62,213 bases of DNA. Source: Lachnospiraceae bacterium (lineage in GTDB: Bacteria; Bacillota; Clostridia; Lachnospirales; Lachnospiraceae). The stretch is taken from assembly GCA_022796795.1 (NCBI GenBank), contig JAAWJI010000023.1, positions 1-62,213 of the forward strand, written 5' to 3'. How positions within the stretch are numbered: position 1 is the stretch's first letter; each line of letters starts with the position of its first letter. Positions 51,122 to 58,735 of the stretch are shown one piece after another. Made by a program: the position numbers and the translations under genes. The notes under the pieces are model-generated. The model saw nothing but the letters and a program-made list of their open reading frames with translations. It did not search any database and was not told the origin of the DNA.

Positions 51122-52873
51122 ATGGAATTAGTAAGTCAGAAAATGCGGGAGCTGGCTCCGGAGCTGGATCCCCTGCGGATTGGTACTGGCTGGAAGCCGG
51201 AAGACCTGGGAAAGGTCCAGGTTATGATTGAAAGCACCTTTGGAGACAGCCATCCGGGAAGCGGCCATTTGGATGTGTTGGTGGAAGAAGTGAGGAAAGG
51301 CGTGGAGGCGGCTGGTGGCCATGGAGCCCGGTACTTTGCCACGGATATTTGCGACGGCGAGAGCCAAGGCACAGACGGGATTAACTACAGTCTGGCAAGC
51401 CGGGAGATGATTGCCAATATGATTGAAATACACGCCAACGCCACGCCTTTTGATGCGGGCGTGTATCTGGCAAGCTGCGATAAGGGCATGCCGGCCAATC
51501 TTATGGGTCTTGCCCGGGTGGATATTCCTGCTGTGGTAGTGCCTGGGGGAACCATGAATGCGGGGCCGGAAATGCTGACTCTGGAGCAGCTGGGCATGTA
51601 TAGCGCCAAGTATCAGAGAGGCGAGATCGAGGAGGAGAAGCTTAACTGGGCCAAATGCAATGCCTGTCCCAGCTGTGGCGCCTGTTCCTTTATCGGTACA
51701 GCGTCCACCATGCAGATTATGGCGGAGGCTTTGGGGCTGGCCCTTCCGGGAAGCGCCCTGATGCCGGCTACCAGTCCGGACCTTCTTTCTTACGCCAGAA
51801 AGGCCGGGGAGCAGGCTGTGAAGCTTGCCCAGATGCCCAATATGCGTCCCAGCCAGATTGTGACCATGGACAGCTTTGAAAATGCCATTCTGGTTCACGC
51901 CGCCATTTCCGGAAGCACCAACTGTCTGCTTCATATTCCGGCTTTGGCCCATGAGTTTGGTCTGGAAATCACCGGGGATACTTTTGACAGATTGCACCGG
52001 GGAGCTCATTATCTCCTGGATGTGCGTCCCGCAGGCCGCTGGCCGGCAGAGGTATTCTACTATGCCGGCGGAGTTCCCGCGATTATGGAGGAGATCAAGT
52101 CTCATTTGCATCTGGATGCCATGACCATCACAGGAAAGACTCTGGGTGAAAACCTGGAGGAGCTGAAGAAAAATGGCTTCTATGAGCGCTGTGAGAAATG
52201 GCTGGAGGACTTTAACAGCCGTTACCAGGTACAGGTGACAAGAGAGGATATTATTCGCCCCTATGACAAAGCCCTTGGAACCGACGGAAGCATTGCCATT
52301 CTCAAGGGAAATCTGGCTCCGGAGGGCGCGGTGATTAAGCATACGGCATGCCCGAAAGAGATGTTCCAGGCCGTGCTGCGGGCAAGGCCCTTTGACAGCG
52401 AGGAGGAATGTCTGGATGCTGTGCTGAAGCATCAGGTGAAAAAAGGGGACGCTGTGTTTATTCGCTACGAAGGACCCAAGGGCAGCGGTATGCCGGAGAT
52501 GTTTTACACCTCAGAGGCTATCAGCAGCGATAAAGAGCTGGGCCGCAGCATTGCTCTGATCACGGACGGACGGTTTTCCGGCGCATCCACGGGACCTGTG
52601 ATCGGACACTGCAGTCCGGAGGCTGTGGAGGGAGGACCGATTGCCCTGGTGGAAGAGGGGGATTTGATCGAGATCGACGTAATGGAGCGGAAGCTTAATA
52701 TTGTGGGAATTGCAGGAGAGCGGAAGACCATGGAGGAAATCGAGAAAATTTTGGAGGAGCGGAAAAAGAAATGGCAGCCTCGTCCTTCTAAATATAAGAA
52801 GGGTGTGCTGCGGCTGTTCAGTCAGCTGGCAGCCAGTCCCATGAAGGGCGCTTATTTGGAGTATGACAAATAG
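51122..52873 (+). CDS. IlvD/Edd-family dehydratase, probably aldonate dehydratase
   Basis: A 583-residue Fe-S dehydratase. Cluster-type cysteines are seen in ASCDKGMP, NACPSCGACSFIGTA and SGSTNCLLH; the block KGNLAPEGAVIKHT and LITDGRFSGASTGPVIGHCSPEA are family marks. Members are dihydroxyacid dehydratase (ilvD), phosphogluconate dehydratase (edd) or sugar-acid dehydratases. With GntP before it and KDPG aldolase and KDG kinase after it, the best reading is dehydration of gluconate (or an epimer) to 2-keto-3-deoxygluconate. ATG 51122 follows GGAGGAG at six bases; ATG 51107 overlaps that site. It is not placed with ilvN/ilvC at the window start, which also argues against ilvD. Confidence 0.85.
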   Translation: MELVSQKMRELAPELDPLRIGTGWKPEDLGKVQVMIESTFGDSHPGSGHLDVLVEEVRKGVEAAGGHGARYFATDICDGESQGTDGINYSLASREMIANMIEIHANATPFDAGVYLASCDKGMPANLMGLARVDIPAVVVPGGTMNAGPEMLTLEQLGMYSAKYQRGEIEEEKLNWAKCNACPSCGACSFIGTASTMQIMAEALGLALPGSALMPATSPDLLSYARKAGEQAVKLAQMPNMRPSQIVTMDSFENAILVHAAISGSTNCLLHIPALAHEFGLEITGDTFDRLHRGAHYLLDVRPAGRWPAEVFYYAGGVPAIMEEIKSHLHLDAMTITGKTLGENLEELKKNGFYERCEKWLEDFNSRYQVQVTREDIIRPYDKALGTDGSIAILKGNLAPEGAVIKHTACPKEMFQAVLRARPFDSEEECLDAVLKHQVKKGDAVFIRYEGPKGSGMPEMFYTSEAISSDKELGRSIALITDGRFSGASTGPVIGHCSPEAVEGGPIALVEEGDLIEIDVMERKLNIVGIAGERKTMEEIEKILEERKKKWQPRPSKYKKGVLRLFSQLAASPMKGAYLEYDK

Positions 52874-52962
52874 GATGACGCCAAATGGCGCTGGAAAGGG
52901 TCTGGGAACAAGGATTGCTCTATGGCAAAGAGCCTGAGAATAAAAGAAATGTAAATTAATAG

Positions 52963-52976
52963 TGTAAGTGCTTACA
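52963..52976 (+). promoter_or_regulatory. Palindromic operator, cre-like
   Basis: TGTAAGTGCTTACA is a near-perfect palindrome, one base from the CcpA cre consensus (TGWAANCGNTNWCA) and also of LacI-family type. It lies 90 bp after the dehydratase stop. Confidence 0.6.
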
Positions 52977-53100
52977 TTCATCTGAAGACGGTTTTCTTTT
53001 TGGATAAAAAGAGGATACTGTAACTGGGGAAAACAGCCAAATTACACGGAGAATTCTCAGGAAAAAGTGGGAAAATGAAGAAAAAACTGAAGGAAAAACA

Positions 53101-53129
53101 TTGACAAGAACAAGAAAATAGACTAATCT
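53101..53129 (+). promoter_or_regulatory. Promoter of the eda-kdgK pair
   Basis: TTGACA at 53101-53106 and TAATCT at 53124-53129, 17-bp spacer. So the aldolase and kinase have a promoter separate from the gntP promoter. Confidence 0.75.
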
Positions 53130-53132
53130 AAA

Positions 53133-53146
53133 TGTAAGCATTTACA
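53133..53146 (+). promoter_or_regulatory. Second cre-like operator over the start site
   Basis: TGTAAGCATTTACA, one base from the cre consensus, begins three bases after the -10 box. It lies exactly 170 bp from the first such site at 52963. The 370-bp gap between the dehydratase and aldolase genes holds no other feature. Confidence 0.65.
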
Positions 53147-53246
53147 TTTTTTGCAGGATAGCAGTGGGGAATTCCCCAATGGAAACCATTTATGGCGGGA
53201 TTTGAGAATCGGAAACAAAATCCTATGTGGCAAAGGAGAAGTGAAA

Positions 53247-53885
53247 ATGGAAAAGATGCAGGAGCAGCTTCAAAAATTAGGCGTTGTTCCGGTGGTGGTG
53301 CTAAATGATGCAAAGGACGCGCTGCCGCTGGCAAAGGCACTTGTGGAAGGAGGGCTTCCCTGTGCGGAGGTGACTTTCCGCACAGATGCAGCGGAGGAGT
53401 CTATTCGTCAGATGTCCCAGGAGTATCCCAGCATGCTGGTGGGCGCTGGCACGGTTCTGACTATTGAGCAGGTGAAGCGGGCTGTAGGCGCAGGGGCAAA
53501 GTTTATTGTGAGCCCTGGTTTTGATCCGGAAATCGTAGACTACTGCCTGGAGCAGAATATTCCTGTTTTTCCGGGATGCATTACCCCCTCTGAGGTTGCT
53601 CAGGCCGTGAAGCGGGGACTGAAGGTGGTGAAATTCTTCCCGGCGGAGCAGTTTGGCGGAGTAGCTACCATCAAGGCCCTGGCAGCTCCCTATACTATGG
53701 TGAAATTTATGCCCACCGGCGGCGTAAGCGCAAAGAACCTGAAGGATTACCTGAGCTGCGACAAGATTGTTGCCTGCGGCGGAAGCTGGATGGTAAAGGG
53801 CGACCTGATTCAGGCCGGGGCTTTTGACAAGATCTGTGAGATGACAAAAGAGGCGGTTGCGCTTGCAAAGGAAATCCGGGGATAA
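53247..53885 (+). CDS. eda: KDPG (2-keto-3-deoxy-6-phosphogluconate) aldolase
   Basis: Cleaves KDPG to pyruvate and glyceraldehyde 3-phosphate. The 212-residue protein has the family length and shows CAEVTFRTDAAEESI with the catalytic-base Glu, VGAGTVLT, FIVSPGFD, FPGCITPSE, and VVKFFPAEQFGG with the Schiff-base Lys. ATG 53247 follows AAAGGAGA; the frame is open 32 codons further back, but that part overlaps the operator. The kinase gene follows 39 bp later. Confidence 0.95.
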   Translation: MEKMQEQLQKLGVVPVVVLNDAKDALPLAKALVEGGLPCAEVTFRTDAAEESIRQMSQEYPSMLVGAGTVLTIEQVKRAVGAGAKFIVSPGFDPEIVDYCLEQNIPVFPGCITPSEVAQAVKRGLKVVKFFPAEQFGGVATIKALAAPYTMVKFMPTGGVSAKNLKDYLSCDKIVACGGSWMVKGDLIQAGAFDKICEMTKEAVALAKEIRG

Positions 53886-53924
53886 GAGAAGCGATCCTGG
53901 AGTCGAGTAGAGGAGGCAAATAGC

Positions 53925-55022
53925 ATGGATTTGAAGATGAGATCAAAGGAAACCTGTAAATTTGACGCCGTATCCCTGGGAGAGATTATGCTGCGCCTGG
54001 ATCCCGGCGAGGGACGGATCCGGACAGCCCGTTCTTTTCGCGCCTGGGAGGGGGGCGGCGAGTATAACGTAGTCCGGGGACTCCGCAGATGCTTTGGCAT
54101 GAAAACTGCTGTGATCACGGCATTTGCAGACAACGAGGTGGGCATGCTTCTGGAGGATTTCATTCTCCAGGGCGGTGTGGACACATCCCTGATCAAGTGG
54201 ATGAAGACAGACGGCATTGGCCGGATCTGCAGAAACGGACTCAATTTCACAGAGCGGGGATTTGGTATCCGGGGCGCTGTGGGATGCTCAGACCGGGCCA
54301 ACACAGCCATTTCCAAGGCTACTCCGGAGGATTTTGACTTTGAGTATATTTTTGGAGAGCTGGGCGTGCGCTGGCTGCACACCGGCGGCATTTACGCGGC
54401 TCTTTCCGAGCAGTCCTGTGAGACGGTGCTGGCAGCTATCAAGACGGCCAAAAAGTACGGAACCATTGTCTCCTATGACCTGAATTACCGTCCCTCCATG
54501 TGGAGCGCTATCGGAGGTCAGGCAAAGGCCCAGGAGGTAAATAAAGAGGTAGCCAGATATGTGGATGTGATGATCGGAAACGAGGAGGATTTCACCGCAT
54601 GCCTGGGCTTTGAGATTGAGGGAAATGACGCAAACTTAAAGGAACTGAATCTGGAAGGCTACAAGAAGATGATCAACGAGGCGGCCAGAACCTACCCCAA
54701 CTTTAAGGCGGTGGCCACAACCCTGCGTGAGGTAAAGACGGCAACCATCAATGACTGGAGCGCTATCTGCTGGGCGGAGGGCGAGATCTATAAGGCTAAG
54801 GACTACAAGGGACTGGAGATTATGGACCGGGTAGGCGGCGGTGATTCCTTTGCCAGCGGATTGATTTACGGCCTTATGACTACCGGGGATGCAGAGCTTG
54901 CCGTGAATTACGGCGCAGCCCACGGCGCTCTGGCAATGACTACACCTGGCGATACCACCATGGCAAGCAAGAAGGAAGTGGAAGCCATTATGGGCGGAGC
55001 AGGAGCCCGGGTGCAGCGGTAA
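53925..55022 (+). CDS. kdgK: 2-keto-3-deoxygluconate kinase (PfkB family)
   Basis: A 365-residue PfkB-fold sugar kinase. The N-terminal part has FDAVSLGEIMLRLDPGEGRIRTARSF and the gly-rich WEGGGEYNV; the C-terminal signature DRVGGGDSFASGLIYGL carries the catalytic Asp. With KDPG aldolase just upstream, phosphorylation of 2-keto-3-deoxygluconate to KDPG is the natural role. It is longer than many family members (about 310-340) with an insert near residue 230. The ribosome site is AGAGGAGG. A long hairpin ends the operon. Confidence 0.9.
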   Translation: MDLKMRSKETCKFDAVSLGEIMLRLDPGEGRIRTARSFRAWEGGGEYNVVRGLRRCFGMKTAVITAFADNEVGMLLEDFILQGGVDTSLIKWMKTDGIGRICRNGLNFTERGFGIRGAVGCSDRANTAISKATPEDFDFEYIFGELGVRWLHTGGIYAALSEQSCETVLAAIKTAKKYGTIVSYDLNYRPSMWSAIGGQAKAQEVNKEVARYVDVMIGNEEDFTACLGFEIEGNDANLKELNLEGYKKMINEAARTYPNFKAVATTLREVKTATINDWSAICWAEGEIYKAKDYKGLEIMDRVGGGDSFASGLIYGLMTTGDAELAVNYGAAHGALAMTTPGDTTMASKKEVEAIMGGAGARVQR

Positions 55023-55082
55023 GAACCAAAAGCGGATATCGTAAGAATTCGTCTGTAGGAACATAGAAACGAAAATAAATAC

Positions 55083-55138
55083 AAGAGGGCCTGGAACACT
55101 TTTTGATTGTAGTGATAAAAGCGTTCCAGGCCTCTTTA
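55083..55138 (+). terminator. Terminator of the aldonate operon
   Basis: CCTGGAAC (about 55090-55098) and flanking AAGAGG pair with GTTCCAGG and CCTCTT, followed by a T-rich end. It may also serve the convergent lipoprotein gene. Confidence 0.75.
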
Positions 55139-55178
55139 TAAGGTCATTCTTTGAAATATGTGTCGGATAAGAAAGCGT

Positions 55179-55880
55179 TTATTCCTCCTCATCCGACCAG
55201 ATCCGCTGCCAGGGCTCTTCCATATAATAGTTGTATTCATCCTCAATGTCTGTCTCATCAGCCTTCAGCAGGGAGAACTTATACAGCTTCTGGGTTTTGG
55301 AGCTGAACTTCAGAGTGCAGCTATAGTCTGCCCCCAGCTGTTTCAGGGTCAGATCCTTGTCCTTAAAATCCGGGAACTGTTCCCCAGCCTGGTCAAAGGA
55401 AATATCGGTGACAGGAATGCCGTTAATCTTCACATTTCCAGGCAGCTTTTCTGCCTTATGGGACAGGTGTAGCTCCAGGCGTGTAATAAGGGCGTCCTTT
55501 ATGGGAATTTCCTGTTCCCCGGCCTCCAGCGTAAGATGTATGTAAGCGGCGTCTGTAATCCAGAAGAAAGCATTGTCAAAGCTTGTATTTGCCTCCAGGG
55601 GTTCCTCCGGATCTACTTCCCGGTCCCGCAGAGAGCCTTTTTCCGTAAACTCTGCGATTTGTACCGGCAGCTCCTGATCCAAGAGGGCCTGAAGCTTGGT
55701 CTGACCTACCAGGATTTCCAGATCATCAATGGCGACAGGTATGGAATGATCCGCCAGGGTATATTCTCTGGGATTGGACGGTTCTTCCGATTGAGTTTCC
55801 TCCTTGGTTTCAGGGGAACAGCCTGCCAGGAGGAGTGCAGACAGACTGATGATGATTCCCTTTATCAGCGTTTTTTTCAT
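55179..55880 (-). CDS. Hypothetical lipoprotein
   Basis: A 233-residue lipoprotein: basic start MKKTLIKG, hydrophobic signal, lipobox LLLAGC (Cys about residue 21), an acidic linker, then a beta-rich domain (YTLADHSIPVAIDDLEILVGQTKLQALLD) with a second similar half (TDAAYIHLTLEAGEQEIPIKDALITRLELHL). ATG 55880 has AAGGAGAA before it. I do not recognise the family. A weak promoter (TTTAAA, 17 bp, TATGAT) lies at 55926-55954 on its strand. Confidence 0.8.
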   Translation of the reverse strand: MKKTLIKGIIISLSALLLAGCSPETKEETQSEEPSNPREYTLADHSIPVAIDDLEILVGQTKLQALLDQELPVQIAEFTEKGSLRDREVDPEEPLEANTSFDNAFFWITDAAYIHLTLEAGEQEIPIKDALITRLELHLSHKAEKLPGNVKINGIPVTDISFDQAGEQFPDFKDKDLTLKQLGADYSCTLKFSSKTQKLYKFSLLKADETDIEDEYNYYMEEPWQRIWSDEEE

Positions 55881-55925
55881 TCTATTCTCCTTGAGTCGTT
55901 GTAGCATTTGTCTTTATCATACCAC

Positions 55926-55954
55926 AAACGATGGAGTTTTTAAATTATTTTTCA
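55926..55954 (-). promoter_or_regulatory. Promoter of the lipoprotein gene
   Basis: Minus strand: TTTAAA (55954-55949) and TATGAT (55931-55926), 17-bp spacer. Confidence 0.5.
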
Positions 55955-56027
55955 GATTTTTAGCTAATTATTTGCAGGCAAGTGACTGGAGAGCGCTTAT
56001 TGTGGATAAAATCAAAGTATTAATGAC

Positions 56028-56056
56028 TTGTCAAACCTTCCAAAAAGAGGTATACT
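56028..56056 (+). promoter_or_regulatory. Promoter of the NUDIX gene
   Basis: TTGTCA at 56028-56033 and TATACT at 56051-56056, 17-bp spacer. Confidence 0.75.
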
Positions 56057-56098
56057 TTTGGTAGTCTGAGGACACACCAGTAAACGGGAGGATTTGCA

Positions 56099-56551
56099 AT
56101 GATTGAAGCAACCAGTTGTGGCGGTGTGGTAATATTTCGGGGGAAGATTCTGCTTTTGTACAAGAACTATAAGAACAGGTATGAGGGCTGGGTACTTCCA
56201 AAAGGAACGGTGGAGCCGGGAGAGGAGTTTAAGGATACGGCTATTCGTGAGGTCCGGGAGGAAACCGGAGTGGATGCAGCCATTATTAAGTATATTGGGA
56301 AGAGCCAATATTCGTTTAATGTTCCTGAAGATACTGTTGAGAAGGATGTCCATTGGTATTTGATGATGGCGGATAACTACTACAGTAAACCACAGCGTGA
56401 GGAATATTTCGTGGATTCCGGGTATTACAAATTTCATGAGGCTTACCATTTGTTGAAGTTTTCCAATGAAAAGCAGATTCTGGAACGGGCCTACAATGAA
56501 TATCTGGATTTAAAGAAGAGCAATCTTTGGGGAAACCGGAAATACTTTTAG
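56099..56551 (+). CDS. NUDIX hydrolase
   Basis: A 150-residue NUDIX-fold hydrolase, which cleaves nucleoside diphosphates linked to another group. The complete NUDIX box spans residues 36-58 (G36, E42, R50-E51, E54-E55, G57), and LPKGTVEPGEE resembles Ap4A-type or mutator-type members. The C-terminal part (HEAYHLLKFSNEKQILERAYNEYL) is typical of diadenosine-polyphosphate hydrolases of this group. Substrate is not certain. A hairpin follows immediately. Confidence 0.9.
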   Translation: MIEATSCGGVVIFRGKILLLYKNYKNRYEGWVLPKGTVEPGEEFKDTAIREVREETGVDAAIIKYIGKSQYSFNVPEDTVEKDVHWYLMMADNYYSKPQREEYFVDSGYYKFHEAYHLLKFSNEKQILERAYNEYLDLKKSNLWGNRKYF

Positions 56552-56583
56552 GGGCTGTTGTGTTTTGCAACAGCCTCTTTTAC
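56551..56583 (+). terminator. Terminator after the NUDIX gene
   Basis: GGCTGTTG (56553-56560) pairs with CAACAGCC (56568-56575), followed by TCTTTT. Confidence 0.75.
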
Positions 56584-56598
56584 AGTAAGGAAGTTGCT

Positions 56599-56955
56599 AT
56601 GGAATGGGCAGATAATTTATATGTGAGCAACAGCGCCGCAGGAAAAAAGGACAAGATTATACGGAAGGCAGAGCGGGGAGTGGGAATGATCCAGGTGTAT
56701 CTGATTACCCTGGCCTCCAATGAGAAAAATCTGCTGGATATTTTTCATGCGGCTCATTTGAAGCAGCCTGCATTTTACGGCCAGAACCTTCAGGTGGTGG
56801 GAATTGCCTGTGGGATGGAGGAGGCCAGGGAGCTTACATTGCAGATGATTACAGATATCTATGAGCAGACAGGCGGGTTTGCGGTCCGGAATTATTTTTC
56901 TTTTTCCTGCAGAGGAAAGAGGATGCGGCCCAAAGCGTCCCGGGCAAAAGGGTAG
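56599..56955 (+). CDS. Hypothetical protein upstream of the DUF2953 gene
   Basis: A 118-residue soluble protein (MEWADNLYVSNSAAGKKDKIIRKAERGVGMIQVYLITLAS...). The ATG at 56599 has AAGGAAG before it; an earlier in-frame start would run into the NUDIX gene and the terminator. It lies nine bases before a DUF2953 gene and then gerW, a group that I recall as often linked in Clostridia. Function unknown; a sporulation or envelope link is inferred from neighbours only. Confidence 0.75.
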   Translation: MEWADNLYVSNSAAGKKDKIIRKAERGVGMIQVYLITLASNEKNLLDIFHAAHLKQPAFYGQNLQVVGIACGMEEARELTLQMITDIYEQTGGFAVRNYFSFSCRGKRMRPKASRAKG

Positions 56956-56964
56956 GAGGATCCT

Positions 56965-58209
56965 ATGTGGCATGTGATTGTGCTGATTTTAAAAATCATA
57001 GGGATAAGTCTGCTGACGATTCTCGGCCTTATTTTGTTGCTTTTACTGCTGGCGCTTTTTGTGCCGGTGCGCTATCAGGCACATGCAAAAAAGCAGGAGG
57101 AGTTATGGTGCCGGGGGCGGATTACCTGGCTGTTCCATCTGGTAAGTATTCCCATCGCTTATGAGAAGGGAGAGCTCTCTTTTCGTCTGAAGCTTTTTGG
57201 CATTACGGTAAAAGATCTGCTGGCAGATAAGAAAGACACCCAGGGGGAAAGCGTCTCCAGAGACAGCCGGGAAGAGGAAAGATCCGGAAAGAGTCAGGAG
57301 GAGACGAAGGAGAGTTCCCGAGACAGCAAGAAACAGATCGAATGCGGTTCCGAGAGCTGCCGGGAAATAAGAGAAACCGATGACGAACCAAAGGAGAGCG
57401 GAAGAGCCGGGGGAAGAGATTTACCGGACTTTCCCGGAAATGAGAAGACAGAATACCCGGGAGAAGCTGCAAGAGCTGGAAGCCGGGAATACCCGGAAGA
57501 AGCTGCAAGAGCTGGAAGCCTGGAAGAACAAGAAGAAGCCACAAGAATTGGGAGCCTGGAAAAACAGGTGGGAGCTGAAAGAACTGGAAGCCGAGAATAC
57601 CCGGATGAAGTTGCAAGAACTGGGGGCCAGAAGGAGCAGGTGGGAGCTGAAAGAACTGGAAGCTGGGAAGAACAAGAAGAAGCTGCAAGAGCTGGAAGCC
57701 TGGTAAAACAGGGGGGAGCCGGAAAGAAAAAGGCGACGGAAAAGAAAAAAATTTCTCCAGGACGCATATTCTCTCTCATATGGGATAAATTAAAAAAACT
57801 TAAATATACAATTCGAGGCATCTGTGCTAAAATAAGGGCAGCAATAAAAAAGGCAGGTAAAGTCCATAACTTTTTACTGGAGGAAACCACCAAGGCCGCC
57901 TTTGGCCGGGGGATGGGACAGCTTCTCTACCTCTTAAAAAAGCTTGGGCCCCGAAAAATACAGGGCTGGATTCATTTTGGCACCGGCGATCCGGCTCTCA
58001 CAGGAGAAATTCTGGCAGGGATCGGTGTTTTGTATGCGGCATCTCCTGTGAGGCTAAGGCTGCAGCCGGATTTTGAGAATCGGGTGCTGGAAGGAGAGAT
58101 CCGGGTAAAGGGACACCTGCACTTCATCACCCTGGTGGGGATTGCCTGGAGATTATGGTGGGATAAAAATATCAAAGCCGTCTATAAAAGAATCAAAAGC
58201 GGAATTTAA
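56965..58209 (+). CDS. DUF2953-domain membrane protein with 12-residue repeats
   Basis: A 414-residue protein. An N-terminal membrane helix (about residues 4-32, VLILKIIGISLLTILGLILLLLLL) is followed by the first DUF2953 strand set (RITWLFHLVSIPIAYEKGELSFRLKLFG), a charged linker of about 190 residues, and the C-terminal DUF2953 part (GWIHFGTGDPALTGEILAGIGVLY; FENRVLEGEIRVKGHLHFITLVGIAWRLW). The linker contains seven tandem 12-residue repeats (residues 163-246, type EEQEEAARAGSL). DUF2953 proteins of usual length are about 200-230 residues, so the linker nearly doubles the size. It is next to gerW, a link seen in other spore-formers (YtfI/YtfJ). Confidence 0.85.
   Translation: MWHVIVLILKIIGISLLTILGLILLLLLLALFVPVRYQAHAKKQEELWCRGRITWLFHLVSIPIAYEKGELSFRLKLFGITVKDLLADKKDTQGESVSRDSREEERSGKSQEETKESSRDSKKQIECGSESCREIRETDDEPKESGRAGGRDLPDFPGNEKTEYPGEAARAGSREYPEEAARAGSLEEQEEATRIGSLEKQVGAERTGSREYPDEVARTGGQKEQVGAERTGSWEEQEEAARAGSLVKQGGAGKKKATEKKKISPGRIFSLIWDKLKKLKYTIRGICAKIRAAIKKAGKVHNFLLEETTKAAFGRGMGQLLYLLKKLGPRKIQGWIHFGTGDPALTGEILAGIGVLYAASPVRLRLQPDFENRVLEGEIRVKGHLHFITLVGIAWRLWWDKNIKAVYKRIKSGI
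57451..57702 (+). repeat. 36-bp coding tandem repeat, seven units
   Basis: Units of 36 bp start at 57451, 57487, 57523, 57559, 57595, 57631 and 57667, encoding EYPGEAARAGSR, EYPEEAARAGSL, EEQEEATRIGSL, EKQVGAERTGSR, EYPDEVARTGGQ, KEQVGAERTGSW and EEQEEAARAGSL. Copies vary but keep E at position 1-2 or 5 and G at 11 or nearby. A partial eighth copy follows. Confidence 0.92.
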
Positions 58210-58242
58210 CCGCAGAAAGAACAGAAATAAAGGAGGTTTCTC

Positions 58243-58641
58243 ATGAGCAGCAATAATAACTTTGAGACTACAGTAGCATCATTATTTAAAGGGATGGATT
58301 CCTTTGTCACAACCAAAACCGTTGTGGGGGAAGCGGTTCATATTGGGGATACCATTATTCTGCCCCTGGTGGATGTAAGCTTCGGCGTAGGCGCCGGCGC
58401 CTGGTCTGACGATAAGAAAAACAATGGGGGAGGCGGTTTGGGGGCCAAGATCACACCCAGCGCTATTCTGGTGATTTCCAACGGAACTACCAAGCTTGTC
58501 AATGTGAAAAATCAGGATACCATTACCAAAATCCTGGATATGGTGCCGGATATTGTGGATAAGGTAACGGGAAAGAAGGATAAGGAACAGACTCCAGTGG
58601 CGGACGCCATTCAGGATGCTGTGGATACTCTGGAGGAGTAA
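58243..58641 (+). CDS. gerW: GerW-family sporulation protein (YtfJ)
   Basis: A 132-residue protein of the GerW/YtfJ family, which in Bacillus is needed for proper spore germination. The features are FETTVASLFKGMDSFVTTKTVVGEAV, the Gly-rich centre FGVGAGAWSDDKKNNGGGG, and ITPSAILVISNGTTKLVNV. The ATG follows AAAGGAGG. It lies 33 bp after the DUF2953 gene. It indicates a spore-forming organism. Confidence 0.92.
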   Translation: MSSNNNFETTVASLFKGMDSFVTTKTVVGEAVHIGDTIILPLVDVSFGVGAGAWSDDKKNNGGGGLGAKITPSAILVISNGTTKLVNVKNQDTITKILDMVPDIVDKVTGKKDKEQTPVADAIQDAVDTLEE

Positions 58642-58669
58642 AAATTCGTCCCATAAAATTCTGCCCCTG

Positions 58670-58698
58670 TTGTCATCCTGTTCTCTCTATGATAAAAT
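58670..58698 (+). promoter_or_regulatory. Promoter of the third MATE gene
   Basis: TTGTCA at 58670-58675 and TAAAAT at 58693-58698, 17-bp spacer. Confidence 0.75.
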
Positions 58699-58735
58699 AG
58701 GCCTTGCAAAACCTATGTGAAAGGCGGAAGTTATC

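Noticed and set aside
51122..52873. ilvD (dihydroxyacid dehydratase)
   Set aside because: The family fits, but the gene sits in a gluconate-type operon away from ilvN-ilvC; sugar-acid dehydratase is the better reading, though not proven.
57294..57893. Long minus-strand frames opposite the DUF2953 gene
   Set aside because: They arise because the 36-bp repeat, a multiple of three, leaves several frames open; the plus-strand frame has the recognised domain ends.
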